A stretch of DNA of 64,000 bases from Chlorophyllum brunneum (lineage: Eukaryota > Basidiomycota > Agaricomycetes > Agaricales > Agaricaceae), in assembly GCA_963576785.1 (NCBI GenBank), contig OY756144.1, positions 620,001-684,000 on the forward strand, written 5' to 3'. Shown in pieces: positions 11,278-21,869 of this stretch. The notes under the pieces were generated by a model that saw nothing but the letters and a program-made list of their open reading frames with translations, was not told where the DNA came from and made no database searches. Within the stretch, counting starts at the first letter, position 1; each line of letters opens with the position of its first letter. A program made the translations under genes and the position numbers.

Positions 11278-13440
11278 ATGCCTCACCTTAAGTCCTTGTT
11301 TCCAGACCTTCCGTCCCTTCCCGACTTCCTGAATATCTGGGATACTGTCATTGGCCAACCGCATCATGACGAATTTCCCGACTACGACGTACACAAAGAT
11401 GAGGAGACAGGACAAGTACTCGGATATAAGGCTTTGAAGAAGAGGGTCAATGATTTAGCTGCGTCACTTGGCGGACCAGTTTCGCTGGGGGGTTTGAACT
11501 TGAAGAGAGAGGATAGAGAGATGATTGGCATCATGAGTGACAACTCCTCGGTACGCGCGTCGCTAGACTGGTGTCCGCCATGGGGGTTGAATTTTAAATT
11601 AGGACTATATTATGCTCGTACTAGCTCTGCTGAAGATCGCAGTCCCTTTTGCGCTGATTTCATGTTACTCAACGCCTTTTGAGTTGAAGCATGCACTCAC
11701 CGTCTCAAAAGTGACAAGATTATTCATTGCACCTCATTATCTATCCAAAGCCCTTCCTGTAGCAAAAGAAATCGGAATACCCACGGACTTGTTGTACACC
11801 ATGAACTCCCCAGTCGATGGGCATGACTCCTTGGAGGGTTTCATCCAGAGGACTACTACGGCGAAAATTCCCCACACTGAGGCACGCCAAGTCCCCAGGG
11901 ACACGCTAGCATGGCTATTCTTTTCGAGTGGGACAACTGGTTTACCAAAAGGTGGGGTCGCTGTGCACCGGGCTTTACTACCTCCAAGCTCACCATGTGT
12001 CCTGTGGAAAATCAGCGGTGATGATCAGCCACGGTAATCTTCTCTTCGCGTTCAAACAAGCAGTAGCCATGCAGCAGTACAGGCAAGCAGCAGGGAAGGT
12101 GCGTTTCAATGGCTTTCTCACCAGTGTTTCGTGCAATTGACAGGTACTAGCCCCCTACTCCTTTAACTCCAGACGGCCTCCCCGCGGTCCTGGCATTCCT
12201 GCCGATGCATCACACATTTGGACTCCATATTTACGCCATTCGCGCTTTTATAACCCCAACTCGATTTATTATCCTTCGTAAATGGGATGTTGCAACGGTC
12301 CTCAAGCTCATTCCCAAGTAAAGCTTCGGAGTCCTCCCGCCCTTTCTGCCCCTCTGACCGTTTCGTAGATATAAGGTTTCACTATTGAGCATGGTTCCAT
12401 CCATGTATTACCAGGTTGTGAATCATCCGGATTTTCGCAAGACGGACATGAGCTCCATTCTGGTCTCCCATAGTGGAGCCGCTCACCTGCCTCGAGAGAT
12501 TTCCTCCAAGTTCGTCGAACAGACGCCGAATAACACATTCTTCAGTGAGGGGTACGGAATGTCAGAAACGGTGCGTTGCGGGAAGCCAGCTTCGGTACAA
12601 AATCCTTATGCACTTTTTCCAGACTGTTTCAGCAATCGTCAAGCCGTTCCCCGGGTCTTTCGATGGTAAACTGAAAACGGTCCCAGGATCTTTAGGGGTT
12701 CTATTACCTGGCATGGAAGCCCGAATCGTCCGTGAGGATGGGACCGAAGCTGACTTTAACGAGGTTGGCGAGCTTTGGTTAAAAGGGGACAATGTTGTGG
12801 CCGGGTATTTCGACGACGCACAAGCGACACAAGAGTCCTTCGTTGGTGGCTGGCTGCGCACTGGAGACCACTTCAAAGTCGATGAAGAGCAGTACTTCTA
12901 GTAAGGCCTTTTATTATTCCTATCATTCCGCTTTGGGCTGAATTTCAACTCCGTAGCTTTGCAGACCGTGTGAAGGTAGGTTATGGTCCTTCCCCACTAC
13001 GCCGGGCTCACCTTCGGGGTCACAGGACACACTCAAAGTTTCTGGATCTCAAGTATCACCAGTTGAAATCGAGGAAGTCCTACTGGCACATCCGCAGAAG
13101 CTCGTCGCTGATGTCACTGTCGCTGGGGTCCTTGGTAGTGGGCGTACGTCAGATGAGAGGGTGCCACGAGCATGGGTTGTGTTGAGTGAAACAGGGGAAC
13201 GCGTTGGAGCAGAAACGGCCACGAAGGAACTGGAAAAATGGCACCAGACAAATCTGAGCAAATACAAGTGGCTGAGAGGAGGTATTGAGATCGTTAAAGA
13301 GGTTCGTTGTGCGCTTTCACTCGTCCTGGAGTTGCCCTGATAGCGGGGCACAGATACCAAAGTCCCCGACTGGAAAGACACTCCGTCGTGTACTGCAGGA
13401 CGAGTACGAACACCGCGCCGAGGTGAAGGCCAAGCTCTGA
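11278..13440 (+). CDS. acyl-CoA ligase, AMP-binding superfamily (paralogue 2), PTS1-like end
   Basis: This is the tandem paralogue of the preceding ligase, with the same exon plan and motif order. It starts at ATG 11278 (MPHLKSLFPDLPSLPDF) and stops at TGA 13438-13440, about 570 residues. Visible motifs are FSSGTTGLPK spliced to AVMISHGN, FLPMHHTFGLH, FSEGYGMSET, GVLLPGMEARIVREDGTE, GWLRTGD, DRVKDTLKVSGSQVSPVEIE and the catalytic lysine in IPKSPTGKTLRRV. The second intron (GTACGC...AATTAG) sits at the same place as in the neighbour, before D-Y-I. The C-terminus is A-K-L, another canonical PTS1 form. The two proteins are clearly homologous along their length but well diverged, so the duplication is not recent. 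A peroxisomal acyl-activating role is inferred. The substrate is unknown. Confidence 0.9.
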
Positions 13441-14130
13441 TCAATTGAGAGTTGTGCACTGTGAGAATATTACCTCGTGTAGACAAGTCTCCTAGTTCGA
13501 TCCTGGGAAGACACACTTCGCCACTTGAGGTTCAATCATCTGGGATCGGTCCACACAGACCGAGAAAGTCACTGCATCAAATGGGCAGTCCGTCGGTCTG
13601 TGGTTCCAAAGAGGACACCATGGGAGGCGCTCACACCAATTAAGAGCTCAGGTCATGATAACCAAGCCGCCTTGGCGAAATGACACCGTGACGACAAGTA
13701 CTGCGCGTGGTAGTGCCGCACATGAGCCAAGGCCTTTCAAGGGATGAAGGATACATATGGTACATCTGCAGGGTCGGAGTTCGAGCCAAAGGACAAAAAC
13801 GTGACCGTGAGGCTCGGACTTGCCGACTCCAACAGTGTGTTCTTGCCAGAGCGTAGCCTCGAAAAAAGTCGGATGACATTGATGTACGACAATCTCTGCG
13901 ACCATGCACGATGCGATCCGAATTCTGCAGAAAGAGGTGAACCGTATAGCGCGTCGCTGGAATGTTGAACGTCTAACAACAATTTCCAGATAAGAATTCC
14001 CAGATAGAACACATATACAGCAGAACGTGACAATACTATATATGTCATCCTGCTTCAAGTCTGGGCTAGTCTCATTTTCGCGTTCGTATAACATGGTATT
14101 CTTTAACATTCGATTCGGCACCAGGTTCTA
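13441..14130. other. intergenic, no supported gene
   Basis: Several overlapping open frames exist on both strands (13.45-14.12 kb) without motifs or splice partners. This is the last unique sequence before the repeated DUF6533 units begin. Confidence 0.35.
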
Positions 14131-14449
14131 TGTCGATATGATTTCCACCGTAAGGATCTTTCAAAGTGACACGAAAAAGAGAGCTAACTCGGGTCCCCAG
14201 GATACTTATATCCATATCAACTTCCACGAGTATATCTCCTCAGAGCTAATACTGAAGTTCGGTACTAACCGAATCACTTCAAACTGTAAATGATACAAAC
14301 TTGCCGCCCACGCGGCTAACTTAACCACACTCTTGGCTTTTGGATGTTGCGTTTGTCGGCGCCATTCATCCGGTAAATCTTGGGTATCATTCAGCGTTCT
14401 CGGCATTGGGTATACTTCAATTTTCAAGACCCTGCCCGCCCTAAGGTGA

Positions 14450-15880
14450 TAGATACTCTACGTAAGTGACGCGAGAGGTAGGCGTTTGATTTATTTGGCT
14501 GTTGAGCTAGAACCGCAGCTTTTGACAGTAACAATTTTTATATCTATAATTACCATGGGTCGGACATCTGTTCCCTGAAGACTACGATAGGGGGAACTAA
14601 CGGCATCCTTCTCATTCGCTCTAACATACCAATTAGTACGACACCATCGAGATATATATGCCCAGACCCCCCTCCCTCCCATACCTTGATGCTACATGGT
14701 TGATTTTCGGAGCGCCATCTATCCTCGCACAAGGATTTTTATGTGGTGAGGTACCTCCTAATCCCTTTTCATCACACATTCTGATTGACATATCTATAAG
14801 CCACTCATGCTAGTCAGGGACAAACTTGTTGGTACGTTGCGACCAGTGAAGGATTTCATATGGGATGAAATTAAAACTGAGAAAGTTCGTGCCGTGCTTT
14901 ACGTTTTCTACTTGACGGTACATTATTTTTGATGACTGTGAGTGTTTTATTATCCCCTAAGTTTGACTTTCGGCATCGTGGGTCGTCCGTTTCACCTAGA
15001 TCATGTCAAAGTCAACAACCATCAGTTTCTACGAATCTATCCGATCCTCCGGATAATTCCGTGTCACTCATGGATATCTGGATGCTTGAACCAGGAAGAG
15101 TCAGTCAGTAATACTCTATAACGCACTGAACTCGCAACTGAAGAATACATAGGTACCTTTTGTTTGCTAGTGTGGGGTGTATGTGTCTCCCACCTCCACA
15201 TCCGGCAAGTGGCCTTCGTTCGTGGCCACACGAGGAACCTTGCTTGATCGTCAGTATTCAGAGCACGGTTTGTGATCTGTCCCAAAGCGTACTACACGAG
15301 AAGTGCCCACACCCCACTTTTATCATCCATTGTTGTAGTATAGTATTTGATTAACACTGTGCAGGGCTGCATGACTGGGTCTTGGACATCACCGCTACAA
15401 GTTGGCACTCACAGCTTCGAGCTCCCAAAGGTATAGTCGTATCCTATGTCACTCCAAAACTGCCCGATTCTATCACGCGTATCTCGGATCCTCCCTGTGT
15501 TCTTCGATCAACTGCGGTATCCTACATCCATTTCTCATGCTACAAATATCGTGTAATAATTATATGTCGTTTTTACCATTGCAGCGAGATACGCACATCC
15601 ACTTCTTGACTGTCACTTGCCGACCATACCAGGTGGTCCTTTTTCCAACCTCACGCAATACTCCGGCAGTCGTTTCCCGCCGTACATGATTCTTAAACAG
15701 GAATGTTATCCCCCAACGAATACGAAGGCTATTTTTGCATTCTACTGAGATGCATATCATCGCAGTATTCAAGGTTAGAACTTCACCCTGTGAAGACTAT
15801 CTAAAATTACATCTTTCGTGCTTTCCCCTTTTTTGCATGGCGTCGTGACGCCCAAACACACGAAGTAGGGTCGTCATGCA
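14450..15880 (+). pseudogene. conserved module upstream of DUF6533 copy A (coding status unclear)
   Basis: This segment recurs upstream of all four DUF6533 copies, on the same strand. A short frame here (around 15,380-15,480) reads WVLDITATSWHSQLRAPKG and continues as SYVTPKLPDSI. The matching frame in C reads PPDITTTAWHSHLRIPKG, and in D DMTTTNQHLYLQTPNG then SYATPKLPASI. A TATA-like motif near 14,652 could drive it. Stops and frame breaks prevent a full model, so I treat it as a decaying upstream gene. A conserved regulatory or non-coding transcript is possible. No family was recognised. Confidence 0.35.
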
Positions 15881-15882
15881 AG

Positions 15883-15890
15883 TATATAAA
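15883..15890 (+). promoter_or_regulatory. TATA box of DUF6533 copy A
   Basis: The 14-mer AAGTATATAAAGTG is shared with copies B and C. The distance from TATATAAA to the ATG at 15945 is 54 bp, the same as in C and D. Confidence 0.7.
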
Positions 15891-15944
15891 GTGTTCATTG
15901 CCACGAATGAACTACAGGTTCACCCCTCGCCAACACACTTGAGG

Positions 15945-17860
15945 ATGTTGGCCCCGGACTACTCTCACGCCGAAATCGTGAAAGCCTATTCACTGAATCA
16001 ACCTGTGGCTTACACATATGGTACGTCATCTTGTTGCCCAACGGGATTCGCAGTGCGAACTTACTCCCTACGGTAGTGGCTGCGATTACACTGATTGCAT
16101 ATGATTCCCTGATATTATTTCATCGGGAGGTAAGCGTGCCAAGGCAATACGAATTTATTACTGACCCTCTTTTCAAGGTCAAATATATTTACAGGTACTG
16201 TCACCACCGATCGAGCCGGACGTAGTCCCGCCATCCAACGTTCACTAATCAACTATCAGGGGTCCCCAAACTCTCGTAAAATGGATATATATATTGGTGA
16301 AAATGTCGGGACTGGTGATATTTCTGTAAGTCGATGACTTTGAATATCGGTGACCCTCTGAACTTTGTCCGCAGCCTTAATTATTTTGGTAGGTTTATTC
16401 TACAGAGTACATCCCCCCGGTTCACTAAACTCGGCAGCATATGTAACACCGCCAAAAACACCCACTGCGCGTATCCTACCTTTCTCCCGTACACAAAGTC
16501 TCACGACACCTCTAGCTGTAGGTACACCAGATATCGGAGAGCGGCTTGAAGGCTGAAATAAATCCAGGTGTCTTGTAAGGCAATGGGTTGCTGCTTTGTA
16601 AGTAACAGATCGGCGTGTGTTCTCAGACTAAAAACTGGCACTAGCTTTTTCGAGGTTGTCGATACAGCGGTAATCAAGACACTTCTTGTCCTGCGCTTGC
16701 GAGCATTATATCAAAATAACAGAAAAGGTCAACCTTCCCCAGATCCGCGTCCACACTGATCTGACCAGCTTTAACATGTACAGTGGCCATTCTTCTCTAC
16801 TTCTTGACTGTGTGTAAGGGGACTATTTATCTAGTTATGAAGTTCTTCCTTGATTTACTTTGACGGTTTAGTGGAACTGATTGTACGTCTGGAGTAGCAA
16901 TCTTGGGATCTCCCTTCCCCCTGACTTGCTGGTACAGAGTGCAGGATATGCCTATGGAATGACGGGTGCCCAATTTCAACAATACCTCGTGTCTCCTGCT
17001 CCAATACCAGGTTGCCCTTTGGGATCAGGAAAGCAAATGCGTCATTTCGGTGCCCCGACAACAGTATGGTTCGTCCTTCCGTTCATTCGAGGTCTGCAAG
17101 AAATTGAAACCATCAGCAGGGCTACTAGAATGACGAGTAATAGTAAGTAGACATCCGGCTGTCAGGGATGTACTTCTCTCTAATATTCGAGAAGGCGTAG
17201 AAGTTATTCTCCTGCTCCTGGGTTTGTACCGGACCTTGAAAGAAGCCAACATGTCCTTCAATAAGGGCTGGAACAATATGCAACAGCTCGCACCTGTGCT
17301 ATATGTATTCTATCGCGACGGAACCATTTTCTATATACCGTGCGTACACTCCAGTTGAGAGTTGCTTTCCGCTAATAGGCTGATGGCTGTAATAGCATTT
17401 GCGGTGAGACGTTTATTGTTAAATTCAACATGCATTCTGCCTGACTCGTGCTACGTGATTTAGCCCTCAGTATATTTGGTTTTGCAGCCACACTTACAAG
17501 CTTTACCGTACAATTTACCTGTTCAAACTGGGAAGGGTAAGTGATTCTCTGCTCCGTCCGCGGCTAGCCTTTGGACTGACAAACCGTGTTAGTTGGCTTG
17601 GAATAGCGTACTACATCACTGTATGGACGGGACTTCTCACTGTTGTTCTATCTATTGACGATGAAATACAGGGCACCCGACTGATCATGAACATCCGTGT
17701 AACCGGAATAAAATTCACAACTAGCATGATGACACAGGAAATTTCAACATTGACTTTTTATCATGACGATGCACAGTTTGAGTTGGAAGAAACATCAATT
17801 GAGACACCCGATTCCAGGAGTAGAGAAATGCCCGAGATCAAGGGAGACACTATTGCCTAA
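15945..17860 (+). CDS. DUF6533-type multi-pass membrane protein, copy A
   Basis: This belongs to a basidiomycete membrane-protein family of unknown function. The start is ATG 15945, and exon 1 encodes HAEIVKAYSLNQPVAYTY. Phase-1 splicing gives VAAITLIAYDSLILFHRE and VKYIYR, the DUF6533 core, then GPQTLVKWIYILVKMSGLVIF. Exon 3 (16178-16194) is only 17 nt and exon 5 (16375-16388) only 14 nt. Both have canonical borders and are conserved in all copies. Later exons encode TLLVLRLRALYQNNRK, APVLYVFYRDGTIFYIP, and a hydrophilic C-terminus (LIMNIRVTGIKFTTSMMTQE then an acidic tail) ending at TAA 17858-17860. Hydrophobic exons suggest about seven membrane passes. It is nearly identical to copy C between 16002 and 17216. 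No break was seen in the parts I spliced, but I did not resolve every intron. Confidence 0.7.
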
Positions 17861-18169
17861 AGCTTGAGGGGACAGTGATGAAGGAAATCCAAATGTAACG
17901 ATGCGAATGGAGATCCAGTGTCTTTTGAAGAACACAGGTCATATTGAAGGTAATAACTGTAGACTAGAAATGCATGTAATAGCGCTCGAGTCAAAGCGTG
18001 ACATTGGGACATCAAGAGGGATTCCAAACGGAGAGCGTACTGGAGCGTATTTAGGCGTACGCCCCAGTTCATTGCACTCAATACCTCTAACGTCATATGA
18101 AGTTGAACCGCGATATGCTTGAGCACATACATCTTAGTTGGCTTAAATATCTGAGTGTCTTGAACTACA

Positions 18170-19480
18170 CTTGAGTAGGCTCAACGACACCTCAATCCGC
18201 TTGATCCCATACTTCCACCTGCCCGAGTACGCTTTAACCCGCTTTGGCTACACCCCGACTTGCCTAAGTTATGCTTCGTCCCACTTCAACGATGCTCAAC
18301 CATGCCTGTTGTGTGCACACTTTATCCCCTTCTTCTGTCCTTCCTCTCTCAGCCCCTATAAATACCAAATATTGAATACTGCCACTACCACTGGTGGGCA
18401 GTTGGTGGACAAACTGTGAACCTGCTCCTGTGTACACTTCAATATGCTCGAACATACTTTCCGCTTGAGATCCCACATGCCAGTAGGGCGTCGTTACAGA
18501 GATCAATCATTACCACCAAGTTTGAACACATCACCCCGATCAGCGCAACACCTTCTTCACCTCCTCATATGACATCCGGCGCCTGTCCCTATCACTGGAT
18601 GTTACAGGAGAGGTGGAAGATTGAATCTGGTGAGATCGTGTTGTTACGTGATGAGGTATTGCTAGCCCATTTTGACATTGAACATTCTGATACCAATGTA
18701 CGCCTCCCAGATGGGGCAGAATACCCTTGACATGGCAGTAATTTGAATCGCAATAGCTATGAAGCTTACATCGGTCATGGCCAAGCTTGCAAGAGGGAAA
18801 GGGCCCTGACATATAGGGTGGATTACGAGTCCTACATCTTCTTCCGATAGGGGGATACATTATTTTTTATACAGTGAGTATTTCACGACAGGTTTGATAG
18901 ATTCGGTTTGACTGCCTCGCACTCAGCATATTCGGTAGGCACAGTCCATCCATTGTACACTTGACACAAATCATGTTGATGACAAGCCTCTTCGGATCCA
19001 ATGCATGGCTACACTTCGCTTCTCTCATTCATCATTATCACATCTTTGATTTAACGTTGTCCAGGGACTGACTGACCGGCTCTTGGAACGTGCCGTTCCA
19101 CGCCAGTACTCATAACTTTGAACCTTATGCGACCCCAAAATTCGATTCACTAACATGGGTAAGCAGCCCCCTTGTTCTTCAGCCAGCAGCGGTTGCGTAT
19201 AACCAATGCTCCCATGGGCTCGTGCCACCGTCATCTTCCCGGTCTTACTATCGCAATCGGATACGTACATCACCAACAGTCATTGGTCGACAATGAATGG
19301 GGCACTTTCTAACCCCGAATGATAACAATGACGGTTTCTCTGTTCATCATTATTCCTTGGGAATCTTCATCGTGACCACATCAGCGAAAGCTTCGTCGCA
19401 CAATTACATCTTTGTGTTTTGATGCTGACCCGAATGAGAGAGTGCGCGGCACTTATGAGGGCGGCGAGATTTGTTGTACA
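18170..19480 (+). pseudogene. conserved module upstream of DUF6533 copy B (degenerate)
   Basis: This is the B-copy counterpart of the segment seen before copies A, C and D. It is recognised by position and by partial matches, such as the GACTGACCGG(C/T)TCTTGGA block near 19,070 and the ATCGCAATCGGATACGTACATCACCAA block near 19,250. It is the most diverged copy and I could not follow a coding frame. The GC-richer stretch at 18,180-18,420 contains several CTTGAGTAGGCTCAA-like short repeats, about which I can say nothing more. Confidence 0.3.
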
Positions 19481-19482
19481 AG

Positions 19483-19490
19483 TATATAAA
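19483..19490 (+). promoter_or_regulatory. TATA box of DUF6533 copy B
   Basis: The same AAGTATATAAAGTG core as in A and C, 48 bp before the ATG at 19539. Confidence 0.65.
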
Positions 19491-19538
19491 GTGTTGATTG
19501 ACAGAAGGGAACGGCAACTTTCACCAACACGCTTGAAG

Positions 19539-21396
19539 ATGTCGATTCAGGGCTATTCTCATGCTACAATCATCAATGCATATTCCCTAGGCCAGCCTGT
19601 AGCATATACATATGGTAAATTTCTTACTTACCTGACCGTGGTTGCTGTCTGAACTCAGTCCTTGTAGTGGCCGCGATTGCATTGATTGCGTACGACTCCT
19701 TGATACTGTTTCATCGGGAGGTGAGTGTATGGAAAATGTGCACAATGCTTGACTTAACCTCTTTCAAGGTCGAATACATTTACAGGTACTGTTAATACTG
19801 AAGTAGTCAGAGATACCAATCAACTCTCAGGGGCTCTTCGACTCTAATCAAATGGATTTATTTATTGGTGAAAGTGGCGGGGATTTTGATATTTTTGTAG
19901 GCTGATCATCTCCCTTATCTTTCTTTGGTGGCCCTCTGAACGTGATATACAGGCTGAATTACTTTGGTAGGCTTATCCTATATGGAATCTTTACTTCTAG
20001 TTGACTGAAATCGGCAGCATATGTCACACCACCTCAAACACCTACCGTGCGTATCTTGCTATCATTGTCCTTGATACACAGTCTCACAACAGCTTCAGCT
20101 GTGGGTTTCCGGGACATGAAAGTAGACAACTTGAAAACTGAACAAAGTTTAGATGTCTTGTGAGGCAGTGGGTTGGTGGTTTGTAAGTATACACCGCAGG
20201 ATATTCCGAGATTCTGCTGAAGAGAATTAGCTTTTATGAAATTGTTTACACAGCCATAATCAAGATACTTCTTGTCCTACGGTTACGAGCATTATATCAA
20301 AATGGCAGAAAAGGTTAGCATTCCCTTAGATTTGGATTCGGTGCGATCTTATCAGCTTCAACAGTGACAATACTTCTCTGTTTCATGACTGCGGGTAAGG
20401 TTACTGCTTATCTAGTGATAACACCCTTGAATTGAGCTCTGAATTATTGAACTGTTCCAGTGGAACTACTTGTGCGCTTTGAGCAAAATTGTCGCATCTC
20501 TCCCTGACTGACCTACAAGCATAGAGCACAATATATGCCTACCTCATGACGGGTTTGGACTACCAACACCACATTGTGACCCCTGCTCCAATACCGGGTT
20601 GCACTTTGGGACCAGATAACCAAATACTTCATTTCCGTTCTCCAACAGTAGTATGGTTTGTCTTTCCCTTCACCTGTGCCTTCAAGAAACTAAACCTGTC
20701 GGTAGGGCTACTAAAATGACAACTAATAGTACGTTGATGTCTGGCTGTCAGAGATGCGTCTCTCATAATTAAATAGGTACCGAACTGATCCTCCTCCTCT
20801 TTGGCTTATACCAAACCTTGAAAGAAGCTGACACATGCTTCCACGAAGGTTGGAAGCGTATGCAGCAGCTCGCACCTGTGTTATACGTGTTTTATCGTGA
20901 TGGAACCATTTTCTACATACCGTGCGTATGCTCCAGTCACGTATCGGTCTCTGCTGACCTATGCTGATGGTTATAATAGTATTTGTGGTGAGATATTGAA
21001 TTTGATTGAACATCCATTCAGCTCAGCTGATGCTATGCAAACTAGCCCTTAGCGTATTTGGATTTGTAGCTACGCTGACCAGCCTTACCATACAATTCAC
21101 CTGCTCAAACTGGGAAGCGTGAGTGATTCTACTGTGTACACGGATAGCCTTTGGACTGACAAGGCGGTTTAGTTGGCTTGGAATAGCTTACTATATCACT
21201 GTACGGAACGGGTTCTCATTGTTATACCATTACTCACCGGGTAATACAGGGCACCCGGCTGATCCTCAACATCCGTGAAACTGGTCTCAAACTCACAACG
21301 ACCATGATGACACAGGAGAAGATTTCAACGTTGGCTTTTCATCATGACAACACACAGTCGGACTCGGAGGAAGGATCACCCGACACCAGGGGATGA
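19539..21396 (+). CDS. DUF6533-type multi-pass membrane protein, copy B
   Basis: Homologue of copies A, C and D. The start ATG 19539 gives MSIQGYSHATIINAYSLG then QPVAYTY. Phase-1 splicing leads to VAAIALIAYDSLILFHRE and VEYIYR (the 17-nt exon 19769-19785). GSSTLIKWIYLLVKVAGILIF follows, then the 14-nt exon 19953-19966. The C-terminal exon carries LILNIRETGLKLTTTMMTQE and an acidic end (SDSEEGSPDTRG) at TGA 21394-21396. It is clearly diverged from A and C throughout and did not take part in their recent exchange. Hydrophobic exons in the middle suggest several membrane helices. A full exon-by-exon check was not possible by eye, so small lesions could remain. Function is unknown. Confidence 0.6.
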
Positions 21397-21869
21397 CCTG
21401 ATCAGAAGGAATTTGCTGCGTATTACTGGCAATGTGAATATAGAGCGTACTCAGCCTCCAGTATATCTTAAATAGATGGCAGCCCGGTGACTCTCAACAA
21501 CTCGGGCTTAGCCTATCGAGCTTTCAGTTGGACCGTGAAAGGAATACGCTACTCGAATGCAGACGAATTATTTTTCTGGTGTCTGGGATTGAAATACATG
21601 TCATCCTATGATGCAGCCAAATCTTTTCCTGATGGATGTATAGGCACAACTATCCATATGGAGTGCTGTCCTGAGTTGGTGGAGGCAGCCAAACTGAACA
21701 CCTTCTCCGTCCCGACAGCCCTGATGCTATTACTTGCTATAGGTTCAGTGTGATTGTGAAAGTTTGACTTTATGAGGATGTCGCTGAGAATGGTACACCT
21801 GAGCTCCACGTCTCGATATCATAAGCAACCTAGGGGTAAATTACAATAAGCATTATACAATATATAATT
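21397..21869. other. spacer between copy B and the F-box pseudogene
   Basis: A frame at 21487-21753 (+) encodes 88 residues without a recognisable motif. The interval separates the convergent stops of DUF6533 copy B and the minus-strand F-box relic. Confidence 0.35.

Larger units (their letters stand above)
14130..18010 (+). repeat. DUF6533 repeat unit A
   Basis: This 3.9-kb unit is homologous to the unit at about 28,200-32,020 (C) along its whole length: a 5' segment, an upstream module of unclear coding status, a TATA box and a DUF6533 gene. Landmarks shared with C include the CCCCAGGATACTT block (14,200 / 28,278), the TCTATAATTACCATGGGT block (14,543 / 28,599) and the CACATAGATCATGTCAA-like block (14,995 / 29,054). 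Most of the unit is only moderately similar to C. Positions 16002-17216 are nearly identical. Unit ends are approximate. Confidence 0.7.

Noticed and set aside
13491..13507. tRNA T-arm-like hairpin (CCTAG, loop TTCGATC, CTGGG)
   Set aside because: The 5-bp stem and loop fit, but I find no matching anticodon arm, D-arm or complementary acceptor strand upstream.
13648..14121. 157-codon minus-strand frame
   Set aside because: No domain signal and several overlapping frames on both strands of similar length; lies in a probable intergenic region.
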